Positions 1 through 5,733 of a stretch of DNA of 7,227 nucleotides are shown here, piece after piece. The DNA is from Pseudomonadota bacterium (GTDB lineage Bacteria > Pseudomonadota > Gammaproteobacteria > Burkholderiales > Ferrovaceae). Under the pieces are notes generated by a model. It searched no databases, was not told where the DNA came from, and worked only from the letters and a program-made list of their open reading frames with translations. How positions within the stretch are numbered: position 1 is the first letter of the stretch; every line of letters starts with the position of its first letter. A program made the position numbers and the translations under genes. The stretch covers positions 1-7,227 of the forward strand of contig JAJZHV010000053.1 of assembly GCA_021804345.1 (NCBI GenBank), in the 5' to 3' direction.

Positions 1-927
1 GTTGCGGTAGTCCGAAGCCGGAACTGCCGCTGCCAGCTGAAGGCAAGCCTCAACCACTGTTTTCCGGGCAAAATTTCGAGCATGCTCAAAAGCACCCGAG
101 CGCTGAATGATTTCCACCACCAGCGCCAGATTCTCTGCGCCACCTTGCAGGATGACCTGGCGAATAAGGGCGCTGTCCTGGGGTGAACCGGTGCGCATGA
201 CGTGAATCAGAGGGAGGGTTGCCTTGCCCTCCGCCAAGTCGTCTCCCAGGTTTTTGCCCGTCTGCTCCTGTGCACCAGAATAATCCAGCACATCATCAAT
301 GACCTGAAACGCGGTGCCCAGTGCCGCGCCAAAGGTTGCCAGCTGCTCTTGAACCGATTCGGGCACCCCGGCCAGAATGGCTCCCAGACGAGCCGCAGCT
401 TCGAACAGTTTGGCGGTTTTGTAGCGAATGACCTGCAAGTAGCGCTCTTCATCCACATCCGGATCGTGACAGTGTAGCAACTGCAAGACCTCGCCCTCGG
501 CAATGACGTTGGTGGCATCAGCCAATACCTGCATCACCTGCATGTTGTTGACGGAAACCATCATCTGAAAGGAGCGGGAGTACACAAAATCTCCAACCAA
601 CACACTGGCCGCATTGCCAAAGCGTTCGTTGGCGGTTTTTTTGCCGCGCCGCATTTCCGATTTATCCACCACATCATCGTGCAACAACGTGGCCGTATGA
701 ATGAATTCCACGACCGCCGCCAAGGTGTGGTGATCGGTGCCTTGATAGTGGAGAGCCCGGGCCACCAGGAGCGTCAACATGGGACGCAACCGCTTACCGC
801 CACTGTGGATGAGGTATTCGGCCACTTGGCGGACTAGGACCACATGGGAATGCAACTGCTGCCGGATCACCTGATCCACCGCTGTCATATCCTCCTGGAC
901 CAGGCGATGAATGGCATCAAAACTCAT
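1..927 (-). CDS. ispB: Octaprenyl (polyprenyl) diphosphate synthase IspB, C-terminus cut by window edge
   Basis: This trans-type prenyl diphosphate synthase elongates farnesyl diphosphate with isopentenyl diphosphate to a long all-trans chain, the side chain of ubiquinone or menaquinone. It acts in the cytoplasm. I read 309 codons open to the window edge. E. coli IspB is a little over 320 residues, so only about 15 residues should be missing. Visible motifs are GGKRLRP (43-49), the first Asp-rich motif LLHDDVVD (81-88), an RRG (93-95), GEVLQ (about 145-149), KTAKLF (170-175), the second Asp-rich motif IDDVLDY (210-216) and GKNLGDDLAEGKATLP (224-239). Small residues A79/T80 just before the first motif fit a long-chain product. 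The exact chain length is inferred. The ATG at 927 matches the family N-terminus (MSFDAI...), but its only good Shine-Dalgarno, GAGGAG, lies about 25 bases upstream, closer to a micro-ORF. It is the last gene of a minus-strand run. Confidence 0.95.
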   Translation of the reverse strand, partial: MSFDAIHRLVQEDMTAVDQVIRQQLHSHVVLVRQVAEYLIHSGGKRLRPMLTLLVARALHYQGTDHHTLAAVVEFIHTATLLHDDVVDKSEMRRGKKTANERFGNAASVLVGDFVYSRSFQMMVSVNNMQVMQVLADATNVIAEGEVLQLLHCHDPDVDEERYLQVIRYKTAKLFEAAARLGAILAGVPESVQEQLATFGAALGTAFQVIDDVLDYSGAQEQTGKNLGDDLAEGKATLPLIHVMRTGSPQDSALIRQVILQGGAENLALVVEIIQRSGAFEHARNFARKTVVEACLQLAAAVPASDYRN

Positions 928-950
928 GAAAGCACGCTGATCGATTTCAT
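924..950 (-). CDS. Possible 8-codon leader micro-ORF overlapping the ispB start
   Basis: An ATG at 950-948 sits two bases after a strong GAGGAG. It opens a reading frame of eight codons (MKSISVLS) that stops at TGA 926-924. That stop overlaps the ispB ATG (927-925) as ATGA. The ispB start itself has no Shine-Dalgarno at normal distance, and the ispB frame has no ATG or GTG nearer to the GAGGAG. Ribosomes could therefore load on the micro-ORF and re-initiate at ispB by translational coupling. The overlap and spacing are seen directly. Translation is inferred, and the peptide has no recognisable content. It could also be chance, with ispB using a long SD spacing. Confidence 0.35.
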   Translation of the reverse strand: MKSISVLS

Positions 951-985
951 TTCTCCTCGCATTGAGTAGGACCAAACGCGCCCAT

Positions 986-1014
986 TTTACAGAAACCTCG
1001 GGGCCTTGTTGCAA
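986..1014 (-). promoter_or_regulatory. Candidate sigma70 promoter for ispB
   Basis: On the minus strand TTGCAA (1014-1009) and TGTAAA (991-986) are separated by exactly 17 bases, each matching four of six consensus positions. Transcription would start near 979, leaving a short leader before the micro-ORF and ispB. The -35 box lies in a small inverted repeat (TGCAAC 1010-1015 and GTTGCA 1021-1026, 5-base loop), which has no T-run and so is not a good terminator. ispB could be transcribed from here as well as by read-through from yceI. Confidence 0.4.
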
Positions 1015-1065
1015 CCTTTCGTTGCAGGAGCCTTCGCGTGAGGAACCCCCAACGGGCAGGAAGGT

Positions 1066-1704
1066 TCAGGGTGTAGCCACGAGGTGGAACGTGATGTGGA
1101 TCTCATTGGCCACGGTTCCGAAATCGGCCCAGGTTCCCTCCCCCACTGAAAAATCCGCCCGCCGGACTTCAAAACTGCCGTCGAAAACAGCGCGGTTCCC
1201 TTGCACGCTGACCGTCACCGGTGTGCTGACCAGGCGCGTATGGCCCTTGATCGTCAGTGGCCCACTGACTTCGTAGCGATTTCCCCCCAAGGGTTGAATC
1301 GTGGTGCTTTCAAAGTGTGCCACCGGGTATTTTTTGCTGTTGAACCAAGCCGCATCGCCCACTTCATCGTTGGCCTCCTCAGAGCCGGTATCAAGACTGG
1401 CAATGGGGGCCTCTAGCGTTGCTTTTCCCTGGGCCGGTTTGGCCGGATCAAAATGCAGGTGTGCGCTGAAAGATTTAAAGCGTCCTTCCATGGGCACATT
1501 CATCTGCTTATAGGCAAACACCAGTGTGCTTTGAGCGGGTTGCAGGGTATTGAATTCCACGGCGCCACTGACCACCGGCCAACAGGAAACCCACAAGAGG
1601 CCTCCCGCCCCCAGGGCGCCCCACGCCCGGGTGTGTTTTGCGGGGAGTGAGGCCTTGGTGGAAACAAAGTCCCGGGGGGGAACCAGATTGCGGTTAGAGT
1701 TCAT
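1066..1704 (-). CDS. yceI: YceI-family periplasmic isoprenoid-binding protein
   Basis: YceI proteins fold as a lipocalin-like beta-barrel. Structures of family members hold a polyisoprenoid or similar lipid, and the E. coli protein is a base-inducible periplasmic protein. I start the gene at 1704 (212 residues), with AAAGG about seven bases upstream. The longer reading at 1827 would overlap the cytochrome gene and has no family-like sequence. Residues 1-48 form an export signal with a long polar n-region, a hydrophobic core (about 27-45) and a likely cleavage after SGA (46-48). The mature ~164 residues match the usual YceI domain size. Typical features include STLVFAYKQM near its start, a central FNSKKYPVAHFES, a PLTIKGHT strand and a C-terminal RADFSVGEGTWADFGTVAN segment. 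It follows the cytochrome b561 gene by 58 bp, the same pairing as yceJ-yceI in E. coli, and precedes ispB. The ligand is not shown by the sequence. A quinone-related lipid is a reasonable inference. A run of seven C near codons 8-11 is notable. Confidence 0.93.
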   Translation of the reverse strand: MNSNRNLVPPRDFVSTKASLPAKHTRAWGALGAGGLLWVSCWPVVSGAVEFNTLQPAQSTLVFAYKQMNVPMEGRFKSFSAHLHFDPAKPAQGKATLEAPIASLDTGSEEANDEVGDAAWFNSKKYPVAHFESTTIQPLGGNRYEVSGPLTIKGHTRLVSTPVTVSVQGNRAVFDGSFEVRRADFSVGEGTWADFGTVANEIHITFHLVATP

Positions 1705-1762
1705 TTTATTAGCCTTTGACCGTTGAAGTTGAAAAATCCAGGTTGCGCGCCTTGGGCGGATA

Positions 1763-2332
1763 CTATTGGGTTGACTTACCGGAGACCCCAGGAAGCATGC
1801 GTTGCAGCACCTCATCACGATCCACAAAGTGATGTTTCAAGGCTGCCAACGCATGCCCGGCCACCGTCAGGGCTAAAAGCCAGTTGAGCGTTTCGTGAAT
1901 CTCGTGCAAGACATCTCCCAGAGCCTTGTCCTTGGTCAGAAGATCTGGAATAGGCCACAGACCGAAGTACACCGTTTGCACCCCCTTGGCGGAACTCATC
2001 AACCAACCGCTCAGGGGGATGGCAAACAGGAGCAGATACAGCAACGCATGCCCACAATGAGCCACCAATCGCTCCAGCGGGCTCATGTGCCCAGGCAAGG
2101 CCGGAGGGCGATGTGTGAAACGCCACAACAGACGCAACCAGGCCAGAAGAAACAAGGTTACTCCGGCCCATTTATGCCAGGAGTAGAGCTTGAGTTTCCA
2201 GGGTGACAAGTGCAGATCCGCCATGTATAAGCCCAGGGCAAACAGGCTGCACAGGCCAAGCGCCATGAGCCAGTGCAGTCCTTTGGCCATGGCCGTGTAC
2301 TCTGAGCGGGGTGTAGGTTGGTTGTTTTTCAT
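1763..2332 (-). CDS. Cytochrome b561 family membrane protein (YceJ/CybB type)
   Basis: This is a 189-residue di-heme membrane cytochrome of the bacterial b561 family, which passes electrons between quinol and partner proteins in the inner membrane. Four hydrophobic helices are visible at about 18-38, 52-70, 94-113 and 148-166. Histidines sit where CybB-type heme ligands are expected: H20 (GLHW), H53 (SWHKWAG), H146 (HEIHETLNW) and H160 (AGHAL). The 14-residue gap between the last two matches E. coli CybB, and R67/R71 follow helix 2. The KHHFVDRDEVLQRML ending is typical. The ATG at 2332 has AGGAGA about 11 bases upstream. The gene is followed at 58 bp by yceI, the E. coli yceJ-yceI arrangement, so the two proteins may work together in the envelope. 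It is preceded at 67 bp by the dioxygenase gene. The heme ligand assignments come from the family pattern. Confidence 0.93.
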   Translation of the reverse strand: MKNNQPTPRSEYTAMAKGLHWLMALGLCSLFALGLYMADLHLSPWKLKLYSWHKWAGVTLFLLAWLRLLWRFTHRPPALPGHMSPLERLVAHCGHALLYLLLFAIPLSGWLMSSAKGVQTVYFGLWPIPDLLTKDKALGDVLHEIHETLNWLLALTVAGHALAALKHHFVDRDEVLQRMLPGVSGKSTQ

Positions 2333-2353
2333 AAGATTGTTGCTCTCCTGAGC

Positions 2354-2371
2354 GGGGTTGCCCCGAAGGGG
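2354..2371. repeat. Mutually exclusive CCCC/GGGG mini-hairpins before the cytochrome gene
   Basis: Read on the plus strand, GGGG (2354-2357), CCCC (2361-2364) and GGGG (2368-2371) are spaced by three bases each, so the central block can pair with either flank. In the minus-strand transcript the arrangement is CCCC-UUC-GGGG-CAA-CCCC, just upstream of the AGGAGA of the b561 gene. The UUCG within the first hairpin favours a stable loop. It could influence translation initiation or mark a processing site, or simply be GC-rich chance. It has no T-run and so is not a terminator. Confidence 0.3.
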
Positions 2372-2399
2372 ATGGTATTGGGATCAATTAGTGCCGCAG

Positions 2400-3227
2400 T
2401 CATGCCTGCTGTTGGAACTGGAACGCATCCATGGCAATGACACAATCGTCGATGCCGGCATGCAGACGCTCCACGTGCGCTTCGGCTCCGGCCGCGCCCA
2501 AGGCCACATACAGAGGCAGCAGGTGCTCGTCGCGGGGATGTGCGCGCACCGCCCCAGGGGCCAGGGCCCGATAATCCAGAAGTGCAGGCACATCGTGCTG
2601 CTGCAAACCCTCCCAGATCCAATCGGAAAACTGACGCACGTACGAGGGAGTCACCCCACCAGTCTGCAGACCATGCAGGTAATCTCTCAAATTGTGAGTC
2701 AGATTGCCCGAAGCCAGCACCAGAATGCCCTGTTGGGTCAGAGGGGCCAAGGCCTGTCCCAGGCGGTAATGGTACGCGGCATCCTGATGGGGTTGAATGG
2801 ACAAGGGCAATACGGGCACATCGGCCTGGGCAAACATCAGGCGCAGGGGGATCCAGGCCCCATGATCTAACCCGCGCTCGGGGACGGCACAGGCCTCAAA
2901 ACCTGCCGACTGCAGGGTGTTGATGACGCTCTGCGCCGCTTCCGGACAGCCCGTAGCCGGATAACGGAGTTGATACAGCTCCGGCGCAAAGCCCCAGAAG
3001 TCGTGCATGGTTTTTGGGCGCTGTGCGGAGCCGACCTGCGGAGTTGCGGTTTCCCAATGCGCGCTAACGACCAGAATGGCACGCACTGCCGGCAAACGGG
3101 AAGCGGCTTGGCTCAAGACCGCGCCAGCCACGCCGGGACGCAGGGCAAAGGTAGGCGCGCCGTGAGGGACGAAGAAGGTGGGAAGCACCTGCTGGGAAAA
3201 GGAAAGTTCTGGGCCGATGGTCATCAT
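2400..3227 (-). CDS. ygiD: Class III extradiol dioxygenase, YgiD / 4,5-DOPA dioxygenase type
   Basis: This 275-residue protein belongs to the LigB-like DODA family, single-domain metal enzymes that open catechol-type rings by extradiol cleavage. E. coli YgiD cleaves L-DOPA in vitro and its crystal form holds zinc. Family motifs are in order: PHGAPT (21-26, H22), VVSAHWET (53-60, H57), MHDFWGFAPELYQLRYPA (74-91), GLDHGAWIPL (119-128), LPLSIQP (140-146), SGNLTHNL (173-180, H178) and HPRDEHLLPL (230-239). H22, H57 and one of H230/H235 are the expected metal ligands, and H178 a likely catalytic residue. The ATG at 3227 is followed by a second ATG and preceded by AGGAG at five bases, so the start is well supported. 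It is first in the minus-strand run and 67 bp ahead of cytochrome b561. The true substrate is unknown, and the sequence cannot separate DOPA from other catechols. Confidence 0.93.
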   Translation of the reverse strand: MMTIGPELSFSQQVLPTFFVPHGAPTFALRPGVAGAVLSQAASRLPAVRAILVVSAHWETATPQVGSAQRPKTMHDFWGFAPELYQLRYPATGCPEAAQSVINTLQSAGFEACAVPERGLDHGAWIPLRLMFAQADVPVLPLSIQPHQDAAYHYRLGQALAPLTQQGILVLASGNLTHNLRDYLHGLQTGGVTPSYVRQFSDWIWEGLQQHDVPALLDYRALAPGAVRAHPRDEHLLPLYVALGAAGAEAHVERLHAGIDDCVIAMDAFQFQQQA

Positions 3228-3364
3228 GCTCTCTCCTGTGCGCTGGTTGATTGCTCCAATGGGGGCACTGTACCTGGATTATTGCGCTGTAAAAAGTAAA
3301 CAAAAAGCATTTCATTGTTGTTAATTTAGCAATAATTGAACCGAGCGCCGATTTTGCCGATAAG

Positions 3365-3395
3365 TCCTGTAGGAAGATCAGAGCGCTGATCCTGT
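3365..3395. repeat. Nested palindromes and a direct repeat in the divergent region
   Basis: GATCAG (3376-3381) and CTGATC (3386-3391) form a perfect six-base inverted repeat around AGCG. It is flanked by two copies of TCCTGT (3365-3370 and 3390-3395), 25 bases apart, and the left copy continues into AGGA to form a second small palindrome (3365-3374). There is no T-run, so a terminator is unlikely. A protein-binding operator between divergent promoters is possible, but this is inferred from position and symmetry only. Confidence 0.35.
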
Positions 3396-3425
3396 CAAAG
3401 ACCCTGGAGCAAATTTGCAAAATAA

Positions 3426-3454
3426 TTTAACTTGTTGATTCCTTGGTGCATAAT
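3426..3454 (+). promoter_or_regulatory. Weak candidate promoter for the FapA-like gene
   Basis: TTTAAC (3426-3431) and CATAAT (3449-3454) are spaced by 17 bases. The -10 matches five of six consensus positions, the -35 only three. Transcription would begin near 3461, downstream of the alternative TTG (3443) and GTG (3446) starts, which favours the ATG codons at 3482 or 3491. Confidence 0.35.
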
Positions 3455-3481
3455 CAGAATACCAAAAAAACATATAAAGCA

Positions 3482-5437
3482 ATGTCCGCCATGATGACAA
3501 CGTCCGCCTCTTCAAATCTCGATCAGATGCCGCACGAGGTTAGCCTGCACGGCTTGATTACCCTGGAAACCAGCGGGGTGTTTATACGCATCGTTTCTGG
3601 CCCGGAGCATGAGCGTCTGCTCCAAGACGTGGACATCCTGTTTGCAGAGGGTTTTCTCTTTGAAGAGGTGGACTACCCCATGCTCATGGCGGTGCTCTTT
3701 ACCACGGAGTATTTTGAGCATCGACCATTGCTCTCCGCCCGTGTTGCCAAACGCCTTAGGCGTTTCGACCCTGAGCGTCAAGGCTTGTATCGCGAGGTGA
3801 GGATCGAGGACGACGGGTCGGTAGCCGAGTATTTTTTCGAATCGATCCAGACACCTCAACTGCTCAACCAACCCATTTACAGCCCCAATGGCGACGGACA
3901 AAAACAGCTCTTGGGCTATCACGAGGTGGCCTGTCTGGCTCCGGTGCAACTGGAGTTTGACGAGTTCGTGGCGGCCTTGTGGCTGAAGGGGGTACGCTTT
4001 GGACTGCTAGAGGATGACATCAGGAAATACATGCGCGAACAGGCCACCCTACGCACCGAGATTGCGCGGGCGCTGGCGCCCTCGGAAAGTTTTGATGCCA
4101 AGGTGATCGAAGTATCCGAGAAAATGCATCAGGACCGCTCTCCCTTCATTCTGGCCAATGGCCGTACCGATATGCGGCGAGCCAAAAATCATTTTCCCCA
4201 CGTGAACAAAGGCGAGGTCCTGCTACAAAAGTCCCCCCCCATTCCCGGTCACTTCGGGTTCAGCGTCACGGGACAACCCATTGCGCCTCGTGCACCACAG
4301 GATCTGGATCTTGCCGCACTCTGCGGGGAGGGCACACGGATCACCAAAAACTCCAAGGGAGAGTTTCTGGTGGCCGTCACGGATGGCTTCGTAACGGTGA
4401 ATCCCCATACTGAGGCCATCTGTCTGTCTGCTTCCCTGGAAAATCGCACCGGGGTCAATATCCGCTCCACGGGTGACCTACAGATTCATGTGAAGGAATT
4501 CAAAGAATTTGGAGAGGTGCAGGAGGGGCGAATAATCGAGGGGCAGAACATGTCCTTCATGGCTTCCGTGTATGGCACCGTCATCGCCCGTGGGGGGGAT
4601 CTCACCCTGAGCAGTAATATTTCGGGCGGACATGCCCAAAGCGTTGGGGGCAATATCCGGGTGGATGGCAAAGCCATCAACTCCCTGATCGAATCCCGGG
4701 AAGGAAACGTGGTACTGCATTACGCCGAGGACTGCACCATCATTGGCGAATCCGTCACCATCGGGCATGCCATCAATTGTGACATCCTTTCCACTCGAGT
4801 GAATCTCACCTTGGCCGAGGGCTGCATGATCATGGGAAAGCACCTCGATGTCACCACCCTAGGCTCCACCAAGTACATGGATTCCGTAGTGTTCATCGTG
4901 TTACCAGACACTGACGAAATCGACCAGCAACTGGAACAGGAACGGTGCCAGTGGAATGACCTGCAGCTGCTCCTGTCCCAGAAAACACAGCAGCTCATCC
5001 GGGACAATCCGGACCCTCTGTTGCAAAAATATATCCGCATGCAAGAGGCCATGCTTCAGGGCACCCTGACCTTGTCCGATAACGATAAAAAAGCCGTTGA
5101 ACTGCTTGCTAGGAAATTTGCCCCACTCCTCTCTTCCCTGGCTCTGCTGCAGGAAAAATTACAACAATCCCTGCAGCGCCTAAAAAATCTGGAGGCCGAC
5201 CGTCTGGCCTGCAACTCGCTGGAGCATTGCCATATCCAGACCATACGGGATCATATCAAGGTGGAGTTGCTGCATTCCAATCGCGGATTGGGTCTTTTCT
5301 TTCAGTCCATGAAGCGGCGCGAAATCAAAACCTCGCTCAAACAACTGGCGTTGCGCGGTAACCCCCTGTATCAGGCTGACCGGGGCAGCTACACCTGGCA
5401 CTATCAATCCCTGTGGGACAAACCCCCTGCCCGATAA
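3482..5437 (+). CDS. FapA/DUF342-family protein with N-terminal extension and coiled-coil tail
   Basis: This large cytoplasmic-looking protein (651 residues from the ATG at 3482) has no signal peptide or membrane helix. The FapA family was named for a Vibrio protein affecting flagellation and interacting with EIIA-Glc. Most members have no known job. Residues ~1-120 are an extension I do not recognise. The FapA signature follows: a KGVRFGLLEDDIRKYM segment (about 169-184), VNKGEVLLQKSPPIPG (from 241), and VTGQPIAP with G264. Residues ~325-470 are a Gly-rich right-handed beta-helix with repeated short strands such as GDLTLSSNISGG and GGNIRVDGK. From ~478 to the end the sequence is Gln/Leu-rich and helical, as in the coiled-coil tail of family members. 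The frame stays open upstream to TTG 3443, but none of the starts (3443, 3482, 3491, 3494) has a clear Shine-Dalgarno, so the start is uncertain. C8 (4233-4240) and G7 (4592-4598) tracts lie inside the gene. No flagellar or chemotaxis gene is in the window, so a flagellar role is not supported by context. Confidence 0.85.
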   Translation: MSAMMTTSASSNLDQMPHEVSLHGLITLETSGVFIRIVSGPEHERLLQDVDILFAEGFLFEEVDYPMLMAVLFTTEYFEHRPLLSARVAKRLRRFDPERQGLYREVRIEDDGSVAEYFFESIQTPQLLNQPIYSPNGDGQKQLLGYHEVACLAPVQLEFDEFVAALWLKGVRFGLLEDDIRKYMREQATLRTEIARALAPSESFDAKVIEVSEKMHQDRSPFILANGRTDMRRAKNHFPHVNKGEVLLQKSPPIPGHFGFSVTGQPIAPRAPQDLDLAALCGEGTRITKNSKGEFLVAVTDGFVTVNPHTEAICLSASLENRTGVNIRSTGDLQIHVKEFKEFGEVQEGRIIEGQNMSFMASVYGTVIARGGDLTLSSNISGGHAQSVGGNIRVDGKAINSLIESREGNVVLHYAEDCTIIGESVTIGHAINCDILSTRVNLTLAEGCMIMGKHLDVTTLGSTKYMDSVVFIVLPDTDEIDQQLEQERCQWNDLQLLLSQKTQQLIRDNPDPLLQKYIRMQEAMLQGTLTLSDNDKKAVELLARKFAPLLSSLALLQEKLQQSLQRLKNLEADRLACNSLEHCHIQTIRDHIKVELLHSNRGLGLFFQSMKRREIKTSLKQLALRGNPLYQADRGSYTWHYQSLWDKPPAR

Positions 5438-5453
5438 GGCCCAGCGCAAGACC

Positions 5454-5481
5454 TCCTGCCCGCAAACCGGGGGGACCTTTT
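5454..5481 (+). terminator. Weak intrinsic terminator after the FapA-like gene
   Basis: Seventeen bases after the TAA stop, TCCT-G-CCCG (5454-5462) can pair with CGGG-GGGA (5468-5475) across a five-base loop, with one bulged G and one G-U pair. CC and TTTT (5478-5481) follow. The T-run is short and offset by two bases, so efficiency is doubtful. Its position between the gene and the next promoter fits a terminator. Confidence 0.45.
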
Positions 5482-5497
5482 CTGGCCCACGTAGCGC

Positions 5498-5526
5498 TTG
5501 TGAGATTGCCGCAAATCTTTTATAGT
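5498..5526 (+). promoter_or_regulatory. Sigma70-type promoter for the leuA leader transcript
   Basis: TTGTGA (5498-5503) and TATAGT (5521-5526) are separated by exactly 17 bases, matching four and five of six consensus positions. This is the best promoter in the window. Transcription should begin around 5530-5534, at or just before the ATG of the leader ORF at 5534. The leuA mRNA would then have a leader of about 207 bases. Confidence 0.65.
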
Positions 5527-5533
5527 ACAGCTG

Positions 5534-5608
5534 ATGAACACTTTCAAAGACAGCCCACACTCCTCGCCGCAATGCCTTCAGGCACTGCTGCTGCGCCCCG
5601 CGCGCTAA
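5534..5608 (+). CDS. leuL: Leucine-rich leader peptide of leuA (leuL-like)
   Basis: A 24-codon ORF from ATG 5534 to TAA 5606-5608 lies between the promoter and leuA. Codons 15-21 read C-L-Q-A-L-L-L-R after a cysteine at codon 14, with three consecutive CTG codons at 5585-5593 and a CTT at 5576-5578. A run of codons for the end-product amino acid in a short ORF ahead of the biosynthetic gene is the hallmark of ribosome-mediated attenuation, known for leu operons of enterobacteria and predicted in other proteobacteria. Scarcity of charged tRNA-Leu would stall the ribosome at 5585-5593. The ORF has no clear Shine-Dalgarno, and the predicted transcription start is at or next to its ATG, so it may be translated leaderless. 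The ORF, codons and position are seen directly, and the regulatory role is inferred. It was too short for ordinary gene calling. Confidence 0.72.
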   Translation: MNTFKDSPHSSPQCLQALLLRPAR

Positions 5609-5693
5609 ATTTCACACCCCCCCATTTTTCAATGATGTTCCGCCTTCCTGTTTTGAAGGCCATTGGCCGTATTCACCGATCCATGCTCTCGGT
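5573..5693 (+). promoter_or_regulatory. Candidate leader RNA folding region with alternative pairings
   Basis: Several short stems can form. TGCC (5573-5576) pairs with GGCA (5581-5584). GCCTTC (5642-5647) pairs with GAAGGC (5655-5660), loop of seven. GGCC pairs with GGCC (5658-5661, 5665-5668). ACCGA (5675-5679) pairs with TCGGT (5689-5693), loop of nine. GCCTTC also occurs inside the leader ORF (5574-5579), so GAAGGC has two possible partners, one of which a ribosome stalled at the Leu codons would cover. None of the stems is followed by a T-run, so a standard terminator is not evident. TCCTT (5693-5697) could pair with AAGGA of the leuA ribosome binding site, so control of translation is an alternative. 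All of this is hand folding. Confidence 0.35.
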
Positions 5694-5727
5694 CCTTACA
5701 AGCCAACCCGATGCCCTCACGCCTCCC

Positions 5728-5733
5728 AAGGAG
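5728..5733 (+). promoter_or_regulatory. Strong ribosome binding site of leuA
   Basis: AAGGAG lies seven bases before the ATG at 5741 and fixes the leuA start. Its AAGGA part is complementary to TCCTT at 5693-5697 in the leader. Confidence 0.85.

Larger units (their letters stand above)
3228..3481. promoter_or_regulatory. AT-rich divergent intergenic region
   Basis: This 254-bp gap must hold the start signals for the minus-strand dioxygenase cluster and for the plus-strand FapA-like gene. For the minus strand the best -10-like box is AATAAT (3283-3278), but no convincing -35 sits at the right distance. An alternative is TTTACA followed at 15 bases by TACAGT. ATTG (3314-3317) and CAAT (3330-3333) form a loose dyad in the AT-rich core, the kind of site LysR-type regulators use, but no regulator gene is in view. 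The half nearer the FapA gene has the palindromes listed separately. Confidence 0.5.

Noticed and set aside
1010..1026. TGCAAC/GTTGCA inverted repeat as terminator of yceI
   Set aside because: Only six pairs and no T-run on the minus strand. It overlaps a promoter-like -35 instead.
1038..1068. GAACC/GGTTC stem at the yceI stop codon as an intrinsic terminator
   Set aside because: The stem relies on G-U pairs and is followed by CCTCACG rather than a T-run.
1705..1827. N-terminal extension of YceI to the ATG at 1827
   Set aside because: It would overlap the cytochrome gene, and a signal peptide plus AAAGG support the start at 1704.
2358..2870. 170-codon plus-strand ORF opposite the dioxygenase gene
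   Set aside because: It is the antisense shadow of a gene with clear family motifs and shows no coding features of its own.
3393..3398. Perfect TTGACA on the minus strand as -35 for the dioxygenase gene
   Set aside because: No acceptable -10 box lies 15-19 bases downstream, and the position is about 165 bases from the gene.
3443..3481. TTG (3443) or GTG (3446) start for the FapA-like protein
   Set aside because: No Shine-Dalgarno, and the candidate -10 box at 3449-3454 lies inside this stretch. It is not fully excluded because the ATG starts also lack a ribosome site.
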